DNA of 64,000 bases from Rathayibacter sp. Leaf185 (GCF_001423885.1 NZ_LMPP01000001.1:496001-560000), one strand, 5' to 3'; counted from the first letter of the stretch, positions 50,580-59,764 are shown. Numbers and translations: made by a program. Notes: generated by a model from the letters alone, not told the origin.

Positions 50580-52103
50580 TCAGGTCGGGTCGTCGGTGAT
50601 CTCGAGACGGCTGCTCATCGCGGAGGAGCCGGAGGTGTAGCGGCCGGGCGCGACGACGACGTGGCCGTCCGCGTCGTCCGGCCCCGTTTCGTCCGGACCC
50701 GTTTCGTCCGGCCCCGTGTCGTCCGGCCGCGTGTCTCCGGAGCCGCTGCCCAGCAGCAGTCTCGTGAGTGCCTCGCCGGAGGAGAGCAGGGTGTCGAGGG
50801 CGCCGGCGAGATCGTCGTCGTCGGGCGTCGCGCCGCGGAGCGCGGCCGAGAGGATGCTGCGGCGCATCAGCTCCTTCGCGAAGGATCCGGTGGTGCCCTC
50901 CGCCCGATCGGCCGCGCGATCGAGGGCGGCGTCGCTGAACGGCAGGGAGCCCGCGTACCGGCGGAAGAGACGCCTCCGCGCCGCCTCTCCCGGCAGAGGG
51001 ATCTCGACCCCCAGGTCGACGCGGCCGGGACGCGCGGCGAGCGCGCGCTCGAGCACCTGCACCCGGTTGGTCGTCATCACGAACGCGACGTCGGCGTCGC
51101 CGTCGAGGCCGTCGAGCGCGTCGAGCACCTCGAACAGCAGCGGCTGCGGGCTGTGGCTGCGCTCCATCGCGACGAGATCGATGTCCTCCAGCACGACCAA
51201 CGAGGGCTGGAACGTCCGGGCGATCTCGGCGGCGGCCTGGATGAACTGGATGCTCGATCCGGTGAGCAGCACGGCCGTGACTCCGGGCGTGCGGGTCAGG
51301 AGGTGCCGCACGGTCAGGGTCTTGCCGGTGCCGGGAGGGCCGTAGAGCAGCAGCCCGCGCTTGAGGTGCTGACCGGCCTCGAGCAGCTCGGCGCGGTGCT
51401 CGCCGATGCCCACGACGTGGTCGACGACCGACTCGAGCACACCGTCGGCGAGGACGACGTCGGCGGCGGGGACCTCGGGGCGAGCGAGGAACGTCGCGCC
51501 CGCCTGCTGTCCGTACTCGGTGCCCGAGAACGAGAGCACCTGGCCGCGGAGCACGCTGTGCTCGACCATCAGCTCGTGCAGGCGCCGGAGGAACCCGGGG
51601 ACCACGCCCTCGTCGGCGGCGATCACCTCGAGGGTGGCGTTCATGCGGCCGTACTGAGGCGCCGCGTCGCGCTGCAGGACCGCGAGGGGCGCGCCCTCGA
51701 CCCGGAGCAGCCGGACCCCGAACGCGACGACGCGCCGATCGGAGTCGGGGCCGGTCGCGCGCGTCGCGTACGTCACGGGCCCGGGCGCGAAGCGGGTGTG
51801 CGGGTTGCCGAGCAGCTCGCCGATCGCGGAGTGGAATCGCTGGTCGCCGCCGCCGACACCGAGCACTGTCCCGCCCTCCCGGGCCATCAGGTCGAGCGCG
51901 ATGTCGGCGTCGACCAGCCGGTGCGGGGCGACCTCCTCGGTCATGACGGCGAGCGCCGTCGCGTCCGCGCCGAGGTACTCGCTCACCGCGTCGCCCAAGG
52001 GGGTGCGCGCGGCGGCCTGCTCGGAGGTCTCGAGCGCCTCGATGCGCTTGAGGTAGCGGGCGACGGCTCGCATCAGGTCTCGGTCGGTCTCGTCCAGTGG
52101 CAC
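50580..52103 (-). CDS. AAA family ATPase with unusual N-terminal domain and repeat tail
   Basis: 507 residues. N-terminal 200 residues (including VAPHRLVDADIALDLMAREG and an unknown domain around 100-200) match no family I know. AAA module 230-430: Walker A GPPGTGKT (255-262), Walker B LVVLEDID (302-309), sensor 1 MTTN (343-346), Arg finger ARPGRVD (357-363). The C-terminal tail has a 15-bp x4 in-frame repeat (50671-50730) encoding DETGP units. GTG start. Likely Cdc48/Bcs1-type remodelling in the cytoplasm; substrate unknown. Confidence 0.88.
   Translation of the reverse strand: MPLDETDRDLMRAVARYLKRIEALETSEQAAARTPLGDAVSEYLGADATALAVMTEEVAPHRLVDADIALDLMAREGGTVLGVGGGDQRFHSAIGELLGNPHTRFAPGPVTYATRATGPDSDRRVVAFGVRLLRVEGAPLAVLQRDAAPQYGRMNATLEVIAADEGVVPGFLRRLHELMVEHSVLRGQVLSFSGTEYGQQAGATFLARPEVPAADVVLADGVLESVVDHVVGIGEHRAELLEAGQHLKRGLLLYGPPGTGKTLTVRHLLTRTPGVTAVLLTGSSIQFIQAAAEIARTFQPSLVVLEDIDLVAMERSHSPQPLLFEVLDALDGLDGDADVAFVMTTNRVQVLERALAARPGRVDLGVEIPLPGEAARRRLFRRYAGSLPFSDAALDRAADRAEGTTGSFAKELMRRSILSAALRGATPDDDDLAGALDTLLSSGEALTRLLLGSGSGDTRPDDTGPDETGPDETGPDDADGHVVVAPGRYTSGSSAMSSRLEITDDPT
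50671..50730. repeat. 15-bp x4 in-frame tandem repeat in the AAA gene
   Basis: Units such as GTTTCGTCCGGACCC; four copies with few changes, encoding (D/E)TGPD. The unit length is a multiple of three, so changes in copy number keep the frame. Confidence 0.85.
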
Positions 52104-52252
52104 GGTGCGGGTCCCCCTCCGTCGACACGTTGCTCGGGAGGAACGCTAGCGGGGTGAGGTGACGTTCCTCCACAGGGTTTCGTGAGGCGCGAGTCGTCCG
52201 GTTCCGGCGCATCGGCGGCCCTGGTGTCGGTGCTGGCTGATTCGATCTCCGC

Positions 52253-53547
52253 ATGGCAGTTGCAGCAGAGATCAGACCCGCGGAGGCGTCACTCGACGCG
52301 ATCCGCGAGGGCGCCGACGAGGTCGGCCGGCTCGCCCGCGCGGCCGCGCCGTCGATGCTCGCGTCGGCTCTGCGGCTGTACGAGGTGTACCGGGCAGCGT
52401 TGGCGATCCCGCTCGCCTTCGCGCGCGGCGGGCCGCCCAGCAGCGAGTCGAACGCCCTCGTCGAACGGTCGATCCGGGCCGAGCTGGCGGTCGGGTCGGG
52501 GGTGTCCGAGCGGGAGCTGTCGCGCGAGCTGGAACGCGCGCACCTGCTCGTCGAGGACCTGCCGCTGACCCGGGCGGCGCTCGCGGCGGCGCGGATCCGG
52601 TGGCGAGCGGGCGAGGTGATCTGCACCGTCGCGGCGACACTGCCCGAGGAGTCGCTCGCCGAGTTCGACGGACGCGCCTCCGAGCTCGCGCTCGCGGCGA
52701 CGAACTGCACGACCAGCCCCTCGAGAAGCGGCACGCCCGCGCGAAGGAGAACCGCGGAGTGTGGCTGACCCCGGAGATCGACGGGATGGCGACGCTGTCC
52801 GCCTACCTCCCCGCCCCGGACGCGGTCGGCGCCTACAACCGCGTCGACCGGATCGCGCGGACCCTGCGCGACGGGGACCGCCCTGCCGGTGACGAGCGGA
52901 CCCTTGCTCAGCTGCGCGCCGACGCCCTCACCGACCTGCTCTGCGACGGCGACATCACCGGCACCACCCCCGTGAGCGACGGGGCGGACCCATCGCCGAC
53001 GTTCGTCTCCGGAGTGCGCGCAGAGGTGCGCCTCACCCTTCCCGCCCGCACGGCGGCGGGTCTCGACGACGCCCCCGCCGACCTCGACGGGTACGGAGCG
53101 ATCCCCGCCGCCGTCGCTCGAGAACTCGCCGGCATCGCCGCCACCCTCACCCGCGTCCTCACCGACCCCGACACCGGAGCCGTGGTCTCCGTCGGCCGCA
53201 CCCACCGCATCCCGCCGCCGCAGATGCGCCTCGCGCTCCAGCTCCGAGACCAGACCTGCCGCTTCCCCGGCTGCACCCGCCACGCCTCCACCGCCGAAGC
53301 CGACCACACCATCGAATGGCGCAACGGCGGACGGACCGCGCTCGACAATCTGCTGAGCCTCTGCACCGCCCACCATCACGTCCGTCACGGCGACCGCTGG
53401 ACCTACCGACTCCACCCGGACGGGACCGCCGAATGGACGACTCCCACCGGCCGCCACGTCACCACCCGCCCACCGGCGCTCCCCGGGCGCCCACCCGCAC
53501 CGCCACCACCACGCCCGCGCTTCGACGACCGACCGCCACCGCACTGA
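52253..53547 (+). pseudogene. DUF222/HNH endonuclease (13E12 type), broken by deletion/frameshift
   Basis: The first frame (52253-52768) encodes the DUF222 part through ELALAATN, and then runs off into CTTSPSRS. The second frame resumes with LHDQPLEKRHARAKENRGVW and continues to the HNH motif (CRFPGCTRHASTAEADHTIE, then WRNGGRTALDNLLSLC) and the Pro-rich tail. Related proteins have a further ten to twenty residues between these points (LRERLHDQPLE type), so a short deletion at about 52700-52706, not a single base, best explains the shift. These genes often spread as repeat families in the group. Confidence 0.85.
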
Positions 53548-53654
53548 CACGCTCCCTCGTGCTCGGGTGCGGGATCCGGAGCCTCTTCTCGTCGGCAGCG
53601 CAAGCACCCCGTGTGCGAAGCACCGACACAGGCGAGGTTTGACACGATCGAGTC

Positions 53655-53939
53655 ATGCCGTTCCTCCGCTCACTGCGCCTCGACCGTCTCGCCGGATTCG
53701 TGGCGCGACTCGCGCGGTCGCAGGACACGCCACCCGCACCGGCCGAGGACACGACGACCCGGCTGGTGACCCAGTTCCCGATCGAGGAGAGCACCCGGTT
53801 CGCACAGTCGCTGCTCGACGGTGGCGGGCTCACGGCAGGTCAGACGGTGATGATCGAGGGCCACCGGCCGATGACGGTCACGGTCGAGAACGGGAAGGTC
53901 GTGCTCGTGCCGACCGAGGAGCCTCCCGCCGCCGCCTGA
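53655..53939 (+). CDS. small hypothetical protein
   Basis: 94 residues with an N-terminal amphipathic helix (RSLRLDRLAGFVARLARSQD), a Pro/Ala linker and a compact C-terminal part (QTVMIEGHRPMTVTVENGKV). No family recognised. It is after the broken HNH gene and before the hydrolase fusion, with clear gaps on both sides. Confidence 0.5.
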   Translation: MPFLRSLRLDRLAGFVARLARSQDTPPAPAEDTTTRLVTQFPIEESTRFAQSLLDGGGLTAGQTVMIEGHRPMTVTVENGKVVLVPTEEPPAAA

Positions 53940-54047
53940 CCCGCCGCTTCGCACGACGGCCCGGGACGCGCAAGTGCCGGACAGCACGATCGGCGTGTGG
54001 TCGCATGGAACTCGTCGCGACCGATGCGACCACGATCAAGGAGCCGC

Positions 54048-55397
54048 GTGCCCGCCGACATTCCCACTCTCTTCGCCCTGCACGGGCTCGGCTTCAGCCG
54101 GCACCTCTTCGACGCGCTCGCCCGCGAGCTCGAGGGCGAGTTCGACGTGGTCGCGATCGACCTGCCCGGCTTCGGCGACGAGCGCGACAATCCGGAGACG
54201 TCGGTCGAGCAGGTCACCGCGCACGTCGTCCGCCGCATCCGCGAGCACTCGCCCCAGCGCTGGCTGATCGCCGGCCACAGCATGGGCGGCAAGGTCGCCT
54301 CTCTCGTCGCCGAGCGGACGATGTCGGGCCGCTCGGGCCTGTTCGGCCTGGCCGGAGTCGTGCTGCTGGCCGGCTCGCCGCTCTCGCCCGAGCCGATGGC
54401 CGACGAGCAGCGGCGCACCATGCTCGGCTGGGTCGACGACGGTCCGCTCGACGAGGAGCAGGCCCGCACGTTCCTCGACCAGAACCTCGGCGCAGCGCTG
54501 CCGCCCGCGCTCGACGAGCTCGCTCTCGGCGACCTGCTGCGCACCTCGCCCGAAGCGTGGCGCGAGTGGCTCGAGACCGGGAGCCGGACCGACTTCTCGC
54601 GCGACGCCTCCGCCGTGCCCGCTCTGCTGATCGCGGGCGGCGAGGACGGCGACCTCGGCGAGGACGCTCAGCGCCGCACGAACGGCCGCACCTACCCGCG
54701 CTCGCGCCTCGTGACCCTCGCGGGCGCCGGTCACGTGCTCCCCCTCGAGCGGCCGGCCGAGGTCGCCACCGCGATCAGGGAGTTCTGGGCCGAGGAGGCG
54801 GGCACCGCGCCGATCGTGCCGGCCGACGCCTCCCGGGCGATCGTCTCGGCCCGCACGAGCAGCCGCGTGCGCGCCGCTCTGGCCGAGCGCGCGCTGGCCG
54901 ACGACCCGCACTACGCGCCGCAGGTGCTCACCGCCGCGCAGCTCACCACTCTGCGCGCGATCGCCGACCGCGTCGTGCCGCAGGACGGCCCCGCGATCGA
55001 TCTCGCCGCCCGCGTCGACGCCCAGCTCGCCGAGGGCGTGGGTGACGGCTGGCGCAATGCCGAGCTCCCCGCGGACCCGGTCGCGTACGGCCTCGCTCTC
55101 GACGCGCTCGCCGGGTTCGAGACGCTCGCCGATCAGGAGGCGGCTCTGCGCGACCTCGGCACGGGCGACCTCGGCACGGGCGACCTCGGCACCCTCTCGG
55201 CCGGCCAGCTCACCGCCTGGTTCGAGGACTGCCGCGTCGACCTCGTGCGCCAGTGGCTCGCGCACCCCGCGACGATGGCGCGCGTCGGCTACGACGGCTA
55301 CGCCACCGGAGGCGACACCGCGCTCATCCCCGGTTTCCGCGTGCTCGGCGCAGACGAACGGGAACCCTGGGAGCCGAGCACGAGGAGTGTCCGATGA
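54048..55397 (+). CDS. fusion: alpha/beta-hydrolase plus gluconate-dehydrogenase-subunit-3-like domain
   Basis: 449 residues from a GTG behind AAGGAG. Residues 1-255: hydrolase with HGLGFSRHLF (oxyanion), GHSMGG (nucleophile) and GAGHVLPLE (His). Residues 290-449: VLTAAQLTTLRAIADRVVPQ then IDLAARVDAQLAEGVGDGW, the pattern of the gluconate 2-dehydrogenase subunit 3 family (GA2DH-3), which pairs with GMC flavoproteins. A 15-bp x3 repeat (55151-55195, GDLGT units) lies between the helices. ATGA overlap with the GMC gene. The fusion suggests that hydrolysis and oxidation of one substrate are joined. Confidence 0.8.
   Translation: MPADIPTLFALHGLGFSRHLFDALARELEGEFDVVAIDLPGFGDERDNPETSVEQVTAHVVRRIREHSPQRWLIAGHSMGGKVASLVAERTMSGRSGLFGLAGVVLLAGSPLSPEPMADEQRRTMLGWVDDGPLDEEQARTFLDQNLGAALPPALDELALGDLLRTSPEAWREWLETGSRTDFSRDASAVPALLIAGGEDGDLGEDAQRRTNGRTYPRSRLVTLAGAGHVLPLERPAEVATAIREFWAEEAGTAPIVPADASRAIVSARTSSRVRAALAERALADDPHYAPQVLTAAQLTTLRAIADRVVPQDGPAIDLAARVDAQLAEGVGDGWRNAELPADPVAYGLALDALAGFETLADQEAALRDLGTGDLGTGDLGTLSAGQLTAWFEDCRVDLVRQWLAHPATMARVGYDGYATGGDTALIPGFRVLGADEREPWEPSTRSVR
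55151..55195. repeat. 15-bp x3 in-frame tandem repeat in the fusion gene
   Basis: CGACCTCGGCACGGG is repeated twice exactly and a third time with a changed end. Frame is kept, and the protein reads DLGTG three times. Confidence 0.85.
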
Positions 55398-56941
55398 ACA
55401 CCGCAGGAATGCGCCGCTTCGATCTCGACGAGGTCGTCGACGCCGTCGTGATCGGCACGGGCGCAGGCGGCGCGCCGCTGCTCGCCTCCCTCGCCGCGCG
55501 CGGCCTCCGCGTCGTCGCGCTCGAGGCCGGCCCGCACTTCGATCCGGTCGACTACACGGCCGACGAGGACGCGGCGACGCAGATCAACTGGATGGAGGAG
55601 CGCCTCAGCGGCGGCGAGACCCCCACCGCCTTCGGCCCCAACAACAGCGGCCGCGGAGTCGGCGGCTCGACGCTGCACTGGGGCGCGTTCACGCCGCGCC
55701 CCGACCCGCGCGACCTGCTGCTGCGCACCGAGTCGGGCCTCGGCCGCGACTGGCCGATCGCGCACGCCGAGCTGACCTCGTACATCGAGCAGGTGGAGGC
55801 GACCATCGGCGTCTCCGGGCCGGCCGACTACCCGTGGGACCCCTCCCGCCGCTATCTGCAGGGGCCGGTCGACCGCAACGCGTCGGCCGACATGATGCTC
55901 CGGGGCTGCGCGGCCCTCGGGATCCGCGCCACCGACGCTCCCGCCGCCGTGCTCAGCGGGGGCCGGCACCAGGGCGACTTCGGCGAGCGCCCCGCCTGCG
56001 TCAACTGCGGCCAGTGCCACCAGGGCTGCCGCACCGGCGCCAAGGGGAGCATGGAGAACACCTACCTGCCGCAGGCCGTTCGCGCCGGGGCTGAGATCCG
56101 CGCGGAGTCCTTCGTGCACGGCATCGAGCTCGACGTGGCGGGCCGGGTGAGCGCCGTCGTCTACACCGTCGGCGGTGTCGAGCGCCGTCAGCGCTGCTCG
56201 GCGCTGTTCCTCTGCGCGGGCGGAGTCGAGACCCCGCGCCTCCTGCTGCACACGGGGCTCGCGAACAGCAGCGGCCAGGTCGGCCGCAACTTCCTCGCGC
56301 ACGGCGCCACGCAGGTCTGGGGCACCTTCGAGACCGAGATGCGCGGCTACCGCGGCTACCCCTCCTCCGTGATCACCGAGGACACGGTGCGGCCCGCCGA
56401 TGCCGACTTCGCCGGCGGCTACCTCATCCAGAGCCTCGGAGTCATGCCGCTCACCCTCGCGACGACCCTCGCCCGCGGCGGCGGGCTGTGGGGCCGCGAG
56501 CTGGTCGACGCGCTCGACGGCTACCGCTTCATGGCGGGGGTCGGCATCAACGCCGAGTGCCTGCCCGCCGACGGCAACCGCCTCGAGCTGACCGACGAGC
56601 TCGACGAGCACGGCGTGCCGAAGGCGCGCATCTCGTTCTCGGCCGGCGCGAACGAGGAGGCGATCGACGCGCATGCGATCCGCACCATGACCGCGATCGT
56701 CGAGGCGGCGGGCGCGACGAGCACCCGAGTGCTGGCGCGCACCGCGCACACGCTGGGCACCTGCCGGATGGGGACGGACCCCGGCGATGCGGTCATCGAC
56801 TCCGACGGGCGCAGCTTCGACATCCCGAACCTCTGGGTCTGCGACAACTCGGTGTTCCCGAGCGCGCTGATCGCCAATCCGGCACTCGCGACGATGGCGC
56901 TGTCGCTGCGGACGGCGGACCGCTTCCTCGCCCAGGCCTGA
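55394..56941 (+). CDS. GMC-family oxidoreductase
   Basis: 515 residues. VIGTGAGGAPLLASLAARGL binds FAD, GRGVGGSTLHWGAFTPRPDP is the second GMC motif, ACVNCGQCHQGCRTGAKGS a Cys-rich stretch, and TAHTLGTCRMGTDPGDAV with LIANPALATMALSLRTADRF the C-terminal GMC part. Oxidises a sugar or alcohol. With the upstream subunit-3-like domain it resembles membrane gluconate-type dehydrogenases, but no cytochrome c gene is next door. Substrate unknown. Confidence 0.9.
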   Translation: MNTAGMRRFDLDEVVDAVVIGTGAGGAPLLASLAARGLRVVALEAGPHFDPVDYTADEDAATQINWMEERLSGGETPTAFGPNNSGRGVGGSTLHWGAFTPRPDPRDLLLRTESGLGRDWPIAHAELTSYIEQVEATIGVSGPADYPWDPSRRYLQGPVDRNASADMMLRGCAALGIRATDAPAAVLSGGRHQGDFGERPACVNCGQCHQGCRTGAKGSMENTYLPQAVRAGAEIRAESFVHGIELDVAGRVSAVVYTVGGVERRQRCSALFLCAGGVETPRLLLHTGLANSSGQVGRNFLAHGATQVWGTFETEMRGYRGYPSSVITEDTVRPADADFAGGYLIQSLGVMPLTLATTLARGGGLWGRELVDALDGYRFMAGVGINAECLPADGNRLELTDELDEHGVPKARISFSAGANEEAIDAHAIRTMTAIVEAAGATSTRVLARTAHTLGTCRMGTDPGDAVIDSDGRSFDIPNLWVCDNSVFPSALIANPALATMALSLRTADRFLAQA

Positions 56942-56951
56942 CGCCGCGCCC

Positions 56952-57009
56952 CGGCATGCCACTCCGGTACGCGACACGCGGCGCAGGCGTACTGAAGTGG
57001 CATCTCGCG
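56952..57009 (-). repeat. extragenic repeat family 2, copy 2
   Basis: Left block ATGCCACT-CCG-GTAC and right block GTAC-TGA-AGTGGCAT with CGCGAGATGCC on the far side. Matches the element at 42698-42758 in opposite orientation at about three quarters of positions. It follows the GMC gene. Confidence 0.75.
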
Positions 57010-57136
57010 AAGTGGTGCCCGGGGTTTAACACGTTCGAAACCGCTCAGAAATGCCCTGACTTCTGCGCAGGGTTGAGTGGAGGCACGACGTCCCCGACAG
57101 CACGGGGTCGCGCACCTCTACCCCACGGAGCCCGCC

Positions 57137-58102
57137 ATGCCCCAGTCCCGATACCGTCGCGCCCTCGCCCTCGCCGCCACCGCCGCGGCGACCTTCTCGC
57201 TCGTCGCCTGCTCGGGGGCGAGCGACGCGGAGGACGCGGGCGGCGAGTCCGTCACCGTCACCGTCGGCACCCTGCGCGGCCAGCCGCACTTCTACCAGCC
57301 GTTCCTCTACGAGCAGTTCGCCGAGGAGGGCGTGGAGTTCGAGGTCATCACCCTCGACACGACTCCCGCTCTCTCGGACGCGCTCGTCGCCGGCACCATC
57401 GACTTCGCGATCTCGGGGGTCACGCCGACCATCTCGTCGATCGCGCAGGACCGCGACCTGAAGATCGTCGCCTCCGCGGCCGACGGCGGATCGGGCTTCA
57501 TCGGCGGCGAGGGCATCTCGTCGGTCGAGGACCTCGCCGGCAAGAAGGTCGGCTACATCCAGGGCAGCGCCCAGGAGGTGGCGCTCCGCTACTACCTCGA
57601 GCAGGCCGGCCTCACCGACTCCGATCTCGAGCTGACCACCATCCCCGTGCCCGAGATGGCGTCGGCATACACGACGGGCTCGATCGACGCCTTCTTCGGA
57701 GTCGAGATCGGCGTCTCGCTCGCGGAGGCGGCCGGCGGCACCGAGATCGCCGACCCGTACGACACCCCGATCGGCCGGGTGAACATCGGCCTGGTCACCA
57801 CCGGAGCGATGATCGAGGAGCAGCCGGAGGTCGTGCAGAAGGTCGTCGACACCCACGCGGCGACCATCGAGTACATGGACGACAACGTCGACGAGTGGCT
57901 GCCCGAGATGATCTCGGAGTTCGGCGGCGATCAGGAGGTCCTCGAATCGGCGCTCGAGAACTTCTGGCTCCGCTCCGACCTGACCGACGAGTACCAGGGC
58001 CAGCTCGAGGCGCTCGCGACCCAGATGCAGGAGCTCGGCTTCATCGACGAGGCGCCCGCCATCGCTGACGTCGTCGACACGAGCTTCGCGCCGACCTCGT
58101 GA
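57137..58102 (+). CDS. ABC transporter substrate-binding lipoprotein (NMT1/SsuA type)
   Basis: 321 residues. Lipobox SLVACSGAS with Cys25. The two-lobe domain reads DFAISGVTPTISSIAQDRDL, LAGKKVGYIQGSAQEVALRY and IDAFFGVEIGVSLAEAAGG. It binds a small anion or aromatic compound outside the cell for import (sulfonate, nitrate or thiamine precursor in relatives). The leader has two overlapping hairpins (CCCCG/CGGGG 57092-57107 and GGGGT/ACCCC 57104-57124) next to the GGAG site. First gene of the operon. Confidence 0.88.
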   Translation: MPQSRYRRALALAATAAATFSLVACSGASDAEDAGGESVTVTVGTLRGQPHFYQPFLYEQFAEEGVEFEVITLDTTPALSDALVAGTIDFAISGVTPTISSIAQDRDLKIVASAADGGSGFIGGEGISSVEDLAGKKVGYIQGSAQEVALRYYLEQAGLTDSDLELTTIPVPEMASAYTTGSIDAFFGVEIGVSLAEAAGGTEIADPYDTPIGRVNIGLVTTGAMIEEQPEVVQKVVDTHAATIEYMDDNVDEWLPEMISEFGGDQEVLESALENFWLRSDLTDEYQGQLEALATQMQELGFIDEAPAIADVVDTSFAPTS

Positions 58103-58971
58103 CGACCACGGCCGAGCCGTCGACCGCGACCGAGCGGCTCTCGACCACGACGCGCAAGCGCCGGCCCGCACGCTCGGGCTGGACGACGTTCCTCCTCGGC
58201 CTGCCCGTCCCGATCCTGTTCGTGCTGCTCTGGCAGTTCGGGCGGGCGGGCGAGTGGGAGCTGCCCTTCGGCATCAGGATGGCGTTCCTGCCCTACCCGG
58301 GCAACGTGCTCGTCTCGCTGATCGACTACGCCTTCGCGGGCCTGCGCAACGACGCGTTCAGCGGCGGACTCTGGGCCGACCTCGGCGCGAGCGCGGGGCG
58401 CGTGTTCGGCGGCTTCGCGCTGGCCACCGTCATCGCGATCCCGCTCGGCGTGCTGATGGGGCGGTACTACACGGTCAACTCGCTGTTCGACCCCTTCATC
58501 AACCTGTTCCGCCCGGTCCCGGCGACCGCCTGGGTCCCGCTCGTGGCGCTGCTCATCGGCTACGGCGACCAGGCGTCGATCTTCCTGATCACGCTCTCGG
58601 CCTTCTTCCCGATCGTGCTCGGCACCATCAGCGGTGCGCGCCAGGTGCCACCGCGCCTGATCGAGGCGGCGCGGATGCTGGGCACCGGCACCGCGGGCGT
58701 CCTCGCGCGGGTCGTGCTGCCCGCCTCCGCCGCCGCGATCGTGAACGGCATGCGCGTCGGTCTCGGGCTCGCCTGGGTCGTGCTGGTGCTCAGCGAGACG
58801 ACGGGGGTGAGCACGGGCCTCGGCTCGACGATCTTCCTCGCGCGCGACGTCGTGCGCACCGACCTGATCGTCGTCGGCATGATCTGCATCGCGATCGCGG
58901 GCTTCGCCTCCGACCGCCTGCTGCTCCTGGTGTTCCGTCTGCTCTTCGGCCGCCGGCCGCTCATCAAGTGA
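58099..58971 (+). CDS. ABC transporter permease (SsuC/TauC-like)
   Basis: 290 residues, six helices, GTG overlapping the upstream stop. The EAA loop is ISGARQVPPRLIEAARMLGT, with RVVLPASAAAIVNGMRVGLG following as in SsuC/TauC. Spans the membrane with the ATPase at 58979. The N-terminal 30 residues are Thr/Arg-rich and cytoplasmic. Confidence 0.92.
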   Translation: MTTTAEPSTATERLSTTTRKRRPARSGWTTFLLGLPVPILFVLLWQFGRAGEWELPFGIRMAFLPYPGNVLVSLIDYAFAGLRNDAFSGGLWADLGASAGRVFGGFALATVIAIPLGVLMGRYYTVNSLFDPFINLFRPVPATAWVPLVALLIGYGDQASIFLITLSAFFPIVLGTISGARQVPPRLIEAARMLGTGTAGVLARVVLPASAAAIVNGMRVGLGLAWVVLVLSETTGVSTGLGSTIFLARDVVRTDLIVVGMICIAIAGFASDRLLLLVFRLLFGRRPLIK

Positions 58972-58978
58972 GGCCCTC

Positions 58979-59764
58979 ATGACACTCGCACCGGTCCGCA
59001 CCGCGGACGTCCACGTGCTCGACCTCGTCAAGCGCTACGAGACCGCGACCGGCGGCGTGCTCGCCATGGCCGACGTGACGCTCGACATCCCCTCCGGCGA
59101 GTTCGTGGCCGTCGTCGGCGCGAGCGGCTGCGGCAAGTCGACGCTGCTGCGCATCCTCGCCGGGTTCGAGGAGGCGACGGAGGGAGTGGTCGAGGTCGGC
59201 GGCGTCCCCGTCGCCTCCCCCGGCCCCGACCGCGGCGTCGTGTTCCAGGACTACGGCCTCTTCCCCTGGCTGAGCGTGCGCGAGAACGTCGCCTACGGGC
59301 CGCGGCGCAAGAAGCTGCCCAAGGCAGCAGTGACGGAGGTGACCGACCGCTTCATCGAGGCGGTGCGGCTCACCCGCTTCGCCGACCGGTTCCCGGGCGA
59401 GCTCTCCGGAGGCATGCAGCAGCGCGTCGCGATCGCCCGCGTCCTCGCGAACGAGCCCTCGGTGCTGCTGATGGACGAGCCGTTCGGCGCGCTCGACGCG
59501 CTGACCCGCTCCGATCTGCAGGCCGAGCTCAAGCGCATCCACCGCGAGACCCGCACCACGGTGCTGTTCGTCACGCACTCGATCGAGGAGGCGGTCTACC
59601 TCGCCGACCGCGTCGTCGTGATGACCGGAGGCGCCTCGCACGGCGTCCCCGGCCACATCAGCGAGATCGTGCCGATCGGGCTGCCGGAGGAGCGCGACGT
59701 CACCACTCCGGAGTTCAACGAGTACAAGCGCCGGATCTCGGAGCTGGTGCACGCGCCGGCCTGA
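58979..59764 (+). CDS. ABC transporter ATP-binding protein (SsuB/TauB-like)
   Basis: 261 residues. Walker A VVGASGCGKSTLLR, Q-loop VVFQDYGLFPW, signature LSGGMQQRVAIARVLA, Walker B VLLMDEPFGALD and switch His in FVTHSIEEAVYLAD. Completes the importer with the genes at 57137 and 58099. Confidence 0.95.
   Translation: MTLAPVRTADVHVLDLVKRYETATGGVLAMADVTLDIPSGEFVAVVGASGCGKSTLLRILAGFEEATEGVVEVGGVPVASPGPDRGVVFQDYGLFPWLSVRENVAYGPRRKKLPKAAVTEVTDRFIEAVRLTRFADRFPGELSGGMQQRVAIARVLANEPSVLLMDEPFGALDALTRSDLQAELKRIHRETRTTVLFVTHSIEEAVYLADRVVVMTGGASHGVPGHISEIVPIGLPEERDVTTPEFNEYKRRISELVHAPA

Noticed and set aside
50119-53607. Open frame of more than 1100 codons on the minus strand across several genes
   Set aside because: It is the antisense of better-supported genes; in GC-rich DNA third-position G/C removes stop codons. 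Only its last part (50119-50559) is a real gene.
57010-57136. TPP or SAM riboswitch before the ABC transporter operon
   Set aside because: The conserved core sequences of these riboswitches are absent; only short hairpins are visible.
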